From: JAQBDA01 sp964525785
Lineage (GTDB): Bacteria; Chloroflexota; Anaerolineae; Anaerolineales; UBA4823
Length of the DNA: 25,139 nucleotides
Direction of reading: 5' to 3'
Assembly: GCA_964525785.1 (NCBI GenBank)
Contig: CAZGIX010000053.1
Location: forward strand, 1 to 25,139
Shown piece by piece: positions 1-6,790 of this stretch (its first letter is position 1; every line of letters begins with the position of its first letter). The translations under genes and the position numbers were made by a program. The notes beneath the pieces are model-generated. The model searched no databases. It was not told the origin of the DNA and worked only from the letters and a program-made list of their open reading frames with translations.

Positions 1-7
1 TCATTAC

Positions 8-36
8 TTGACGATTCTGAATTTCTAGACTAAAAT
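8..36 (+). promoter_or_regulatory. Sigma-70-type promoter of the sugar/polyol operon
   Basis: A -35 box TTGACG (8-13) and a -10 box TAAAAT (31-36) are separated by exactly 17 bases, and the first start codon lies about 48 bases downstream. The spacer carries an ATTCTGAAT inverted repeat followed by TTC. This closely matches the spacer of the promoter at 6608-6636, suggesting a common regulator. Box match and spacing are seen directly; activity is inferred. Confidence 0.7.
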
Positions 37-53
37 CCTGTAATCACAGGATT
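34..53. promoter_or_regulatory. Perfect palindrome overlapping the -10 box, probable operator
   Basis: Arms AATCCTGT (34-41) and ACAGGATT (46-53) are perfect reverse complements around a 4-base centre. The element overlaps the end of the -10 box and the expected transcription start, where a bound repressor would block RNA polymerase. I saw no second copy in the window, so it may serve a regulator other than the one using the spacer repeat. It is too far from any upstream gene end in view to be judged as a terminator, and no T tract follows it. Confidence 0.5.
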
Positions 54-83
54 ACATAGCAATCAACCTGCCAAGGAGTGACT

Positions 84-1130
84 ATGACTGATCCCGTCCG
101 TGTTTGCCTGGTTGGCGCCGGGCGTGTAGCGCGTGTGCACGCTAATTCGATCGTTAACCGCCTGCCAATGGGTAAGCTGGTCGCCATCGTCGACCCGGTA
201 CCCCATGCCCTCGAAGCCGCCGCCGAGCAGTTCGGCATCCAGGCGCGTTTCGCCTCCCTCGGAGAAGCAATCCAGAGCCTCGATTTCGACGCTGTGGTGA
301 TCACCACGCCGACCTTCACACACACCGATCTGGCAGTAACTGCCGCCGGGGCGGGCAAACACGTTTTCCTGGAAAAGCCAATGGCGCTTGACCTGGCTGA
401 GTGCGACACGATCATCCGCTCCGCCAGCGCCAATGGCGTCATCCTGCAGCTCGGCTTTATGCGCCGTTTCGAACCTGAGTTCGTCGAGGCTGCCAGGCGC
501 ATCCAGACGGGAGAGATCGGGCAGCCCATGCTCATCAAGTCGCTCACCCACGGTCCGGGATTGCCTCCACCCTGGGCGCGCGATCTGACCACATCCAACG
601 GCATGCTCGCCGAAGTCAACAGCCACGACTGGGATACAGTGCGCTGGTTGATGGGCTCCGATTATGAGCGAGTATACGTCGAAGCCGCTAATTTCAAAGG
701 CGCAGCGCGTGGCGTGCAAACCCCCAATTTTTATGATAACGTCCTGGTAAACATCCGCTTCCAGAATGGCGGCTTGGGCAGCATCACCGGAGTCTGCCCT
801 TGCGATTACGGCTATGACGCCCGGGTTGAGATTGTCGGCGAGAAGGGCATCCTGCAGATCGGTAGGCTGGGGGGGACGGATGTGATCTTCTGCACCGACC
901 GCGATCACGGCCTGGTGACGCCTATTTACCGCACCTGGCCCGAGCGCTTTGCCCAGGGGTATATCCTGGAGATGGAGCATTTTCTGCAGTCCATCCGCAG
1001 CGGGACGGCCCCCAAAGTCGGCGGACTCGAAGGTCGCTGGGCCGTTGCCGGTGTGCTGGCGGGTACAAAATCCTGGTTGGAAGAGCGCCCGGTTTACCTC
1101 AGTGAAGTTCTGGCTCCCCAAAAAGGTTAA
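84..1130 (+). CDS. Gfo/Idh/MocA-family NAD(P)-dependent oxidoreductase (inositol 2-dehydrogenase-like)
   Basis: This 348-residue protein has the family layout. An N-terminal Rossmann fold carries the VGAGRVARVH dinucleotide loop near residues 8-17, EKPMA near residue 97 supplies the family's conserved lysine, and an alpha/beta substrate domain follows. The family oxidises a ring or chain hydroxyl of sugars and cyclitols with NAD(P); myo-inositol 2-dehydrogenase (IolG) is the classic member. ATG 84 is chosen because AAGGAG at 73-78 sits 5 bases ahead of it; the in-frame GTG at 78 overlaps that site. It is first in the operon and only 2 bases before a zinc dehydrogenase. The exact substrate cannot be read from sequence; inositol, an inosose or a related sugar is a reasonable guess from the neighbours. 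Confidence 0.88.
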   Translation: MTDPVRVCLVGAGRVARVHANSIVNRLPMGKLVAIVDPVPHALEAAAEQFGIQARFASLGEAIQSLDFDAVVITTPTFTHTDLAVTAAGAGKHVFLEKPMALDLAECDTIIRSASANGVILQLGFMRRFEPEFVEAARRIQTGEIGQPMLIKSLTHGPGLPPPWARDLTTSNGMLAEVNSHDWDTVRWLMGSDYERVYVEAANFKGAARGVQTPNFYDNVLVNIRFQNGGLGSITGVCPCDYGYDARVEIVGEKGILQIGRLGGTDVIFCTDRDHGLVTPIYRTWPERFAQGYILEMEHFLQSIRSGTAPKVGGLEGRWAVAGVLAGTKSWLEERPVYLSEVLAPQKG

Positions 1131-1132
1131 GC

Positions 1133-2209
1133 ATGGCTGGTAAGCTCATGAAAGCGATTGTTTATCACGGTCCCGGCGACCTGCGTCTGGAATCGCGTCC
1201 GCTGCCGGAGATTGCCCCCGACGAAGCCCTTTTGCGGGTCGGCAGAAGCAGCATCTGCGGTACAGACCTGCGCATCTACCATGGCGATCACCGCCATTAT
1301 CCAGCCGGCACGGTGCGCATCCCAGGCCACGAGGTCTCGGGCGAGCTGGTGGCGGTCGGCTCGCAGCTATCTGGCGTCAAGCCCGGTCAGTATGTCTTTG
1401 TCGCCCCCAATATTGGCTGCGGTCACTGCCCGCAGTGCATCTCCGGTCGCAACAACCTGTGCGCCGATTACACCGCGGTCGGCATCAACCTGGATGGCTC
1501 ATTTGCAGAGTATATGCGCATTCCTGCCGCGGCCATCCGCCAGGGCAACCTGATCCCCATCGACGAATCGCTGGATCCCGCTCAGGCGGCCCTGATCGAA
1601 CCGTTCGCCTGTGTGCTGCGCGGGCAGGAGGCGGTGGACGTGCACGTCGGTGATGCCGTGCTGGTGGTAGGCGCTGGACCGATCGGCATCATGCACGCTT
1701 TACTTGCGCGCCTGCGCGGCGCCAGCAAGGTCTTGATCAGCGAGCTGATCCCTGAGCGGCGGCAGCAAGCGCAGAGCATCGCCGTCTACCGGGTGATCGA
1801 TCCAGTCCAGGAGGACTTGGCACAGGTGATCGCCGCTGAGACCGCCGGCCGCGGCGCAGACGTGGTGATCGTCGCTGCGCCGGCCCCGCGTGCCCAGGAG
1901 CAGGCTCTGGACCTGGCAGCCATCGGCGGGCGAATCAACTTCTTCGGCGGGCTGCCGAAAGATCGCCCGCATATCACCTTCAACTCCAACACTGTCCATT
2001 ATAAAGAGCTGCTCGTCACCGGCACGACCGCCTGCAGCACACATGATTGCTGGCGTGCTGCCGAGATCGTCCTGTCAGGCGGCGTCGACCTGGCGCCGAT
2101 GATCAGCGCCTGCTTCAGCCTGGAGCAATATGAGCAGGCATTTGCAGCCGCCGAAAACCGCAGCGCCTTGAAGGTGGTCTTCGATCCGGTGCGGGGTGGC
2201 AGCCATTAA
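1133..2209 (+). CDS. Zinc-dependent medium-chain dehydrogenase (sorbitol/threonine dehydrogenase-like)
   Basis: This 358-residue protein belongs to the zinc MDR family. Visible features are catalytic-zinc residues C42 (in ICGTD), H66 and E67 (in PGHE) and E156; the structural-zinc lobe C96, C99, C102, C110; and the NAD loop VGAGPIG at 179-185. It likely oxidises a secondary alcohol to a ketone with NAD. An IolG-type dehydrogenase followed by a zinc dehydrogenase recalls iolG/iolM of the Thermotoga maritima inositol pathway, where the zinc enzyme oxidises 2-keto-inositol; that assignment is inference. The start at 1133 has AAAAGG 6 bases upstream, but an in-frame ATG at 1148 (MKAIVYHG) is the more usual family start and has no better ribosome site. 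An 81-base gap with no recognisable signal beyond the next gene's ribosome site follows. Confidence 0.9.
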   Translation: MAGKLMKAIVYHGPGDLRLESRPLPEIAPDEALLRVGRSSICGTDLRIYHGDHRHYPAGTVRIPGHEVSGELVAVGSQLSGVKPGQYVFVAPNIGCGHCPQCISGRNNLCADYTAVGINLDGSFAEYMRIPAAAIRQGNLIPIDESLDPAQAALIEPFACVLRGQEAVDVHVGDAVLVVGAGPIGIMHALLARLRGASKVLISELIPERRQQAQSIAVYRVIDPVQEDLAQVIAAETAGRGADVVIVAAPAPRAQEQALDLAAIGGRINFFGGLPKDRPHITFNSNTVHYKELLVTGTTACSTHDCWRAAEIVLSGGVDLAPMISACFSLEQYEQAFAAAENRSALKVVFDPVRGGSH

Positions 2210-2290
2210 AAAATTTTCCAATGGCCCTGCACATTAGGAGCGCGGATTTCTACCTGGTAAAAATGACTACCGGTCCAATCAGGAGCGAAC

Positions 2291-2890
2291 ATGCCAGATC
2301 AACCAGCCCTGCCCTTCACCTTTGAAGTTTTATATGGAGAGGGGATCACCCTCAGCCAGTTTGATAATCACATCATTCGCCGTCTCTCGAACATGAAAAG
2401 CCATTTCCTGGATAACGCTGCTTATGAGGCCGCACTGGCGCAGGAAGATACTGTTTTGTATGAAGTCTATGAAATCCACCGCCCGGAAATCCCCGGTGAG
2501 CTGCTTCACGGGCTCTCGATTGTCCACCCGGGTAAAGTCGGGAATGAATATTACATGACCAAAGGTCACTTCCACACTGTGCTGGAGACCGCCGAAGTGT
2601 ACTACTGCCTGCGCGGTCAGGGCTGCATGGTGATGGAATCGCCCGAAGGGGATTGGGCGGTAGAGCCGCTCCGCCCACAGACCGTTTTGTACGTGCCTCC
2701 CCGCTGGGCGCACCGCTCAGTCAACACCGACTCCAAGGAAGACCTGGTGACCTTTTTCATCTACCCGGGCAATGCCGGGCACGATTATGGCTCGATCGAA
2801 AAGCAGGGCTTCCGCAAACTGGTCGTGGAGGTAGATGCGTCTCCCCAGATTCAGGACAACCCGCGCTGGCTGCCACCGGAGGTGCGCTGA
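2291..2890 (+). CDS. pgiA: Cupin-type glucose-6-phosphate isomerase (archaeal-type PGI)
   Basis: This 199-residue single-domain cupin matches the archaeal-type phosphoglucose isomerase family, which is unrelated to the common bacterial PGI. Metal ligands line up as H93 and H95 (KGHFH), E102 (AEVYY) and H141 (WAHR). All are offset by five from the Pyrococcus furiosus enzyme as I recall its numbering (H88, H90, E97, H136). The family interconverts glucose 6-phosphate and fructose 6-phosphate using a bound metal. In this operon it may act on a different keto/aldo sugar or sugar-acid phosphate. AGGAG at 2281-2285 precedes the ATG. The stop overlaps the next start by one base (TGATG), implying translational coupling. 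Confidence 0.87.
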   Translation: MPDQPALPFTFEVLYGEGITLSQFDNHIIRRLSNMKSHFLDNAAYEAALAQEDTVLYEVYEIHRPEIPGELLHGLSIVHPGKVGNEYYMTKGHFHTVLETAEVYYCLRGQGCMVMESPEGDWAVEPLRPQTVLYVPPRWAHRSVNTDSKEDLVTFFIYPGNAGHDYGSIEKQGFRKLVVEVDASPQIQDNPRWLPPEVR

Positions 2891-3861
2891 TGGTCGATGG
2901 CTTGAGAAAATGCAGAATCCTGGTGACCCCGACATCCTTCGGTAAGAACGACCCAACTCTGCGCAAGGCGCTGGAAGACACAGTTGGTGAAGTCGCCTAC
3001 AACACCACCGGCAAGCCCCTGCCCTCAGCTGATCTGGCTGTATTGATCCCGGGATTCGATGGCTTTATTGCCGGGCTGGATGTCATCGACCGGGCTGTCA
3101 TAGAGAAGGCTGACCGGCTGCGGGTGATTGCGCGTTACGGCGTCGGCGTTGACGGCATCGACCTGGAAGCCGCCCGCCAGAAGGGCATCGTTGTCACCAA
3201 CACCCCGGGTGCAAACTCCATCTCGGTCGCCGAGTTGGCAATCGGGCTGATGATCTGCCTGGCGCGTAAAATCACTACCGCAGCCCAGGCGACCCGAAAC
3301 GGCGAGTGGCCGCGCTGGCAGAGTATGTCACTGGAGGGCAAGACGGTTGGCTTGCTCGGCTTCGGCTCGATCGGACGGCAGGTGGCTCGCATGCTGGGCG
3401 GCTTCGACTGCACCCTGCTGGCCTATGATCCAATCGCTGACCCGACTATTGCAGCTTCTCTTGGCGTGCGCCTGCTAGCGCAGGAGCAGGTGGTCAGCCA
3501 ATCCGATATCGTCTCCCTGCACTGCCCGGTCACGCCGCAAACACGCGGTATGGTGGACGCCGCCTTCCTGGAGCGTATGAAACCGGGCAGCTTCCTGGTG
3601 AATACCGCTCGAGGTGAGCTGGTGCATGAAGATGCGCTGCTGCAGGCGCTTGATAGCGGGAGGCTGAATGGCGCCGCGCTGGATGTGTTTGCCACCCAGC
3701 CGCCTGCCAAAGACCACCCGCTGCTGCTCCACCCGCGCGTGATCGCCACCCCGCACATGGGTGCCCACACCGATGGGGCAACAAACTCGATGGGCTGGAT
3801 GTCGCTGCGCGACTGCCTGGCGGTGATGCGCGGCGAGGCGCCTCTGTATCGCGTGGCCTGA
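2890..3861 (+). CDS. D-2-hydroxyacid dehydrogenase (phosphoglycerate dehydrogenase-like)
   Basis: This 323-residue protein has the D-isomer-specific 2-hydroxyacid dehydrogenase fold. It contains an NAD loop GFGSIG at 157-162, the conserved arginine R241 in NTARGEL, and the catalytic histidine H289 in TPHMG. At the usual catalytic glutamate position (DVF-x-x-E-P) it has Q270, as NAD formate dehydrogenases do, so its chemistry or rate could differ from SerA. It lacks the C-terminal ACT domain of long SerA proteins. The open frame extends upstream to 2653 inside the cupin gene. ATG 2890 is preferred because it overlaps the cupin stop and gives the normal family N-terminus (KCRILVTP). It probably reduces or oxidises a 2-keto acid intermediate of the pathway; serine biosynthesis is less likely in this context. 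Confidence 0.87.
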   Translation: MVDGLRKCRILVTPTSFGKNDPTLRKALEDTVGEVAYNTTGKPLPSADLAVLIPGFDGFIAGLDVIDRAVIEKADRLRVIARYGVGVDGIDLEAARQKGIVVTNTPGANSISVAELAIGLMICLARKITTAAQATRNGEWPRWQSMSLEGKTVGLLGFGSIGRQVARMLGGFDCTLLAYDPIADPTIAASLGVRLLAQEQVVSQSDIVSLHCPVTPQTRGMVDAAFLERMKPGSFLVNTARGELVHEDALLQALDSGRLNGAALDVFATQPPAKDHPLLLHPRVIATPHMGAHTDGATNSMGWMSLRDCLAVMRGEAPLYRVA

Positions 3862-3933
3862 AACAGGCATAGGTCTCCTAAGGACGCAGCCTGGGCAGAT
3901 CTGGATCCGACGAAAATCAGGAAGAAACCAAAC

Positions 3934-4611
3934 ATGGATAAGCAAACGACACTAAATAGAATCAGGGAGAATGGCTTGCTGGCAGTCATTCGTGGACCAT
4001 CGCCCGATCTGACCTTGAAAATGGTCGACGCATTGGTGGCGGGCGGCGTGCTGGGCATCGAGATCACCTTCTCCACCCCCAACGCTCCCGAAGTTGTACG
4101 CTCCTTGGTGTCGCACTACGGTGACCAGATCGTGCTCGGCATGGGCACCCTGACCGAGATCGAGCATGTCGCCCAGGCCTCTCAGGCGGGCGCCAACTAC
4201 CTGGTCAGCTCACACTGTGAAAAAGAGCTGGCGCAGGCTATGGTCTCAACAGGACTGGGCGTGATGATCGGTGCCCTCACCCCCACTGAAGTGCTGCAGG
4301 CTCACCGCTACGGCTCCGATGTGGTCAAAATCTTCCCCGGCTCGCTGGGCGGCCCGTCCTATATCAAGGCTCTGCGCGGTCCCTTCCCGAATATCCCCCT
4401 GATGCCCACCGGCGGAGTCGGCCTGGAGAATATCGCCGATTGGTTTGCCGCAGGCGTGTTCGCTGTTGGGGCAGGCAGCAATTTGTGCCCAACTGCTTGG
4501 GCGAATGAGGCCGTTTTAACGACATCACCGCAGTGGCGCGCACTTTTTCCGAGGCAGTGGCCGCTGCGAAAAGCAAAAATGAAGCCCAAAACGATGGCTA
4601 CACGAAATTGA
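3934..4611 (+). CDS. eda: KDPG/KHG-type aldolase, 3' end apparently frameshifted
   Basis: Residues 1-192 form a good class I 2-keto-3-deoxy-6-phosphogluconate aldolase: LLAVIRG near 15, E43 in GIEIT, the Schiff-base lysine K132 in DVVKIFPG, and the phosphate loop GGVG near 160-163. The family cleaves KDPG to pyruvate and glyceraldehyde 3-phosphate. After residue 192 (base about 4509) the annotated frame becomes unlike the family. The -1 frame continues with RFNDITAVARTFSEAVAAAK, the expected C-terminal helix. One missing G in the run at 4509-4510 would restore it. A second missing A in the runs at 4569-4579 would give a stop at about 4580 and a normal length near 214 residues. Either the gene is damaged or the assembly has homopolymer errors. 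AGGAAG at about 3919-3924 is the likely ribosome site. Confidence 0.8.
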   Translation: MDKQTTLNRIRENGLLAVIRGPSPDLTLKMVDALVAGGVLGIEITFSTPNAPEVVRSLVSHYGDQIVLGMGTLTEIEHVAQASQAGANYLVSSHCEKELAQAMVSTGLGVMIGALTPTEVLQAHRYGSDVVKIFPGSLGGPSYIKALRGPFPNIPLMPTGGVGLENIADWFAAGVFAVGAGSNLCPTAWANEAVLTTSPQWRALFPRQWPLRKAKMKPKTMATRN

Positions 4612-4641
4612 CCAGCTCTTACTGTAAGGAGACACCCCACA

Positions 4642-5640
4642 ATGCAGCAGATTCCCTACCACATCGTCACCAAAAAGGTGCCTACATTTTACTTCGTGGG
4701 CGTCACTACCGGGCAGTCCTCGATTATGAAAGTCTTCCCGCGCTGGATGGAAGCCCTTGGACGGCTTGATGTTGTCATCGAGGGCATCGACCACAAACCA
4801 CACGACGAGCGCCAGGCCTACCGGCGCACCGTTACGCAGATGAAGTACGATCCACTCTCGCTGGGCGCCCTGGTTACCACCCATAAGATCGACCTGCTGG
4901 AAGCCGCCCGCGACATGTTCGACGAGCTGCATTCCTCTTCCCAGCTGACTGGCGAGGTATCCAGCATCTCCAAGCGGGACGGAAAACTGTGGGGGCACGC
5001 CAAAGACCCGATCACTTCGGGCCTCAGCCTGGACGCATTCCTGGAGCCGGGCTATTTCGCCCGCACTGGCGGCGATTTTCTGTGCTTCGGCGCCGGCGGA
5101 TCGGGAAAGGCTATGGCTCTGCACTTCATCAATAAAAAGGATCGTGGCGATCGTCCGAAACGGTTCATCGTCACCAACCGCTCCGAAGGTCGCCTGCTGG
5201 GTATGAAAGCTATGGTGGAGAGCCTGGAGACAGATATCGAGTTTATCTTTGTCCACACCGCCGACCCGCGCGTCAACGACATGGTCATGGTAAGCCTGCC
5301 CGAGGGCTCAATCGTCGTCAACGCCACCGGAATGGGCAAAGACGCGCCTGGCTCGCCGGTGACCGGTAACGGTGTTTTCCCCCTGAACGGCATCGCCTGG
5401 GAGATCAACTACCGCGGCGAGCTGGACTTCTGGCACCAGGCCATGGCGCAGAAAGAGAGCCGCAACCTGTTCATCGAAGACGGCTGGCTCTATTTTGTCC
5501 ATGGCTGGACCCAGGTCATCGCTGAGGTGCTGCACATCGACCTCGATCCTGATACCTTCAACCACCTTAACCAGCTGGCATCAGACCTGCGCCCGCCGCT
5601 CGTACTCAAGCCGCGCCACGCCGGGCAGTCACCATCATAA
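4642..5640 (+). CDS. Shikimate dehydrogenase (AroE)-like NAD(P) oxidoreductase of unknown substrate
   Basis: This 332-residue protein has the two-domain AroE plan. The N-terminal substrate domain has GALVTTHK, with K82 at the catalytic lysine position, and KDPITSG, with D122 at the catalytic aspartate position. The Rossmann domain loop FGAGGSGKA is at 149-157. AroE proteins reduce 3-dehydroshikimate, and YdiB-type relatives also use quinate. It is about 50 residues longer than typical AroE, and the N-terminal substrate-binding motif that normally holds SxS is replaced by a TTGQSS segment. Its place among sugar-acid genes, with no other shikimate gene nearby, argues for a different cyclitol or sugar-acid substrate. 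AAGGAGA at 4626-4632 is a clear ribosome site. Family membership is confident; function is open. Confidence 0.78.
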   Translation: MQQIPYHIVTKKVPTFYFVGVTTGQSSIMKVFPRWMEALGRLDVVIEGIDHKPHDERQAYRRTVTQMKYDPLSLGALVTTHKIDLLEAARDMFDELHSSSQLTGEVSSISKRDGKLWGHAKDPITSGLSLDAFLEPGYFARTGGDFLCFGAGGSGKAMALHFINKKDRGDRPKRFIVTNRSEGRLLGMKAMVESLETDIEFIFVHTADPRVNDMVMVSLPEGSIVVNATGMGKDAPGSPVTGNGVFPLNGIAWEINYRGELDFWHQAMAQKESRNLFIEDGWLYFVHGWTQVIAEVLHIDLDPDTFNHLNQLASDLRPPLVLKPRHAGQSPS

Positions 5641-5677
5641 GCCTGTTCGCGATGACAAAAATACAAGGAGAGCTGCT

Positions 5678-6538
5678 GTGAACAAGATCGGCATTTACTA
5701 TGCCTACTGGACCCATGATTGGGACGCTGATTTTCACCCTTATGTAGATAAAGTCGCCGGTATCGGCTTCGATATCCTGGAGGTCAACGCCGGCACGATC
5801 GCCAGCATGACACCGGCGGAGCGCCAGTCGCTCAAAGCCCATGCAGATGACCGCGGCATTACCCTCACCTACTGTATCGGCTTGCCGAAGGATGTCGATC
5901 CTTCATCAGAAGATATCGGCACCCGCCAGCGCGGCGTCGCCTACCTGAAGCAGATGGCAACGGCGATCGGCGAGATGGGCGGCGGGACGCTGGGCGGCAT
6001 TCTCTACAGCTACTGGCCGGCAACCCTGCCCGATGGCGGCGATAAACGCCTGTATTGGGATCGCAGCGTCGCTAGCATGCAAGAAGCCGCGCGTGCCGCC
6101 GAAGATAACGGCGTGTACTTCTGCCTGGAGGTGGTCAACCGTTTCGAGCAGTTCCTGATCAACACCTGCGTGGAAGCGCTGCAGTATATCGATATGGTGG
6201 GCAGCCCCAATGTAAAAGTGATGTTGGACACCTTTCACATGAATATCGAGGAAGACTTCATCGGCGCCGCGGTGGAGCGCGCCGGCGAGAAGCTGGGGCA
6301 CCTGCACATCGGGGAGAACAACCGCATGCCGCCCGGATATGCCCATATCCCCTGGACCGAGCTGGGCGCGGCGGTGCGCAAGATCGGCTACCAGGGCAAT
6401 GTGGTCATGGAACCGTTCCTGATGCCCGGCGGCGAGGTTGGCCGCGACATCAAAGTTTTCCGCGATATGAGTGTCGGGCTCGATCTTGACGAGGAAGCCC
6501 GCAAAGCCCTTTACTTCATGCGCGGTGTCCTCAAGTAA
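5678..6538 (+). CDS. Sugar epimerase of the D-tagatose/D-psicose 3-epimerase family (TIM barrel)
   Basis: This 286-residue protein is an AP-endonuclease-2-type TIM barrel. Its four metal ligands E151 (LEVVNR), D184 (MLDTFH), H210 (HLHIGEN) and E245 (VMEPF) fall one residue from those of Pseudomonas cichorii D-tagatose 3-epimerase (E152, D185, H211, E246, from memory). The family epimerises C3 of ketohexoses, and the IolO branch epimerises keto-uronates in the Thermotoga inositol route. GTG 5678 is chosen because AAGGAG at 5665-5670 precedes it by 7 bases; the open frame upstream lies inside the previous gene. It is the last gene of the first operon. Bases 6363-6433 are repeated exactly at 24009-24079 in a broken paralog. 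Confidence 0.87.
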   Translation: MNKIGIYYAYWTHDWDADFHPYVDKVAGIGFDILEVNAGTIASMTPAERQSLKAHADDRGITLTYCIGLPKDVDPSSEDIGTRQRGVAYLKQMATAIGEMGGGTLGGILYSYWPATLPDGGDKRLYWDRSVASMQEAARAAEDNGVYFCLEVVNRFEQFLINTCVEALQYIDMVGSPNVKVMLDTFHMNIEEDFIGAAVERAGEKLGHLHIGENNRMPPGYAHIPWTELGAAVRKIGYQGNVVMEPFLMPGGEVGRDIKVFRDMSVGLDLDEEARKALYFMRGVLK

Positions 6539-6607
6539 CAACTCTAGAAATCCACGATACCCCGACCACCCCCAAACCCCTGCTTGAGAAAACCGTGGGC
6601 ACCCCTA

Positions 6608-6636
6608 TTGACAATTCGAATTTCCTATGCTAATAT
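6608..6636 (+). promoter_or_regulatory. Sigma-70-type promoter of the M24/ABC transporter unit
   Basis: A perfect -35 TTGACA (6608-6613), a 17-base spacer and a -10-like TAATAT (6631-6636) are seen. The spacer holds a perfect 10-base palindrome AATTCGAATT (6613-6622) followed by TCC, near-identical to the spacer of the promoter at 8-36. The shared spacer points to co-regulation of the two operons. The promoter match is direct observation; the regulator is not known. Confidence 0.72.
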
Positions 6637-6689
6637 TGTTTAACCAGTAAAACTTCGTTCAATATACTAAACAACAATTCAATAATTAG

Positions 6690-6729
6690 AACCTGCACAC
6701 TGGATGGGACGTGCATCGTGTTAGAGGTT
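6690..6729 (+). promoter_or_regulatory. Folded leader element (candidate cis-regulatory RNA)
   Basis: An outer stem AACC (6690-6693) with GGTT (6726-6729) encloses an inner stem TGCAC (6694-6698) with GTGCA (6711-6715). It lies about 50 bases after the expected transcription start and upstream of a strong hairpin at 6754-6790. I recognise no known riboswitch class. The stems are short, so the fold needs computational or comparative support. Confidence 0.3.
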
Positions 6730-6753
6730 TTCGTAAGCTCCACAAGGTAAATC

Positions 6754-6790
6754 GAAGGGTGGATCTTGTCTTTGACAAGAGCCGCCCTTC
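6754..6790 (+). terminator. Strong hairpin in the M24 leader, terminator or attenuator
   Basis: Arms 6754-6770 and 6774-6790 pair over 17 positions with one G-U pair and one mismatch around a 3-base loop TTT. The sequence after it is TTATATTG, only a weak U tract. It sits between promoter 6608-6636 and the ATG at 6878, so it could stop or attenuate transcription of the transporter operon. It is not placed to end the first operon alone, because the second promoter lies before it. Confidence 0.55.

Noticed and set aside
63..1121. Long minus-strand open frame opposite the first dehydrogenase gene
   Set aside because: It is an antisense shadow created by codon usage in the GC-rich gene. It has no family motif and no ribosome site, while the plus-strand frame is a clear enzyme.
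2653..2889. Longer start for the 2-hydroxyacid dehydrogenase
   Set aside because: The extra 79 codons overlap the cupin isomerase in another frame and look like its shadow. ATG 2890 gives the standard N-terminus.
5495..5677. Longer start for the epimerase
   Set aside because: The upstream part overlaps the AroE-like gene, and GTG 5678 has a proper ribosome site and places the metal ligands at family-typical positions.
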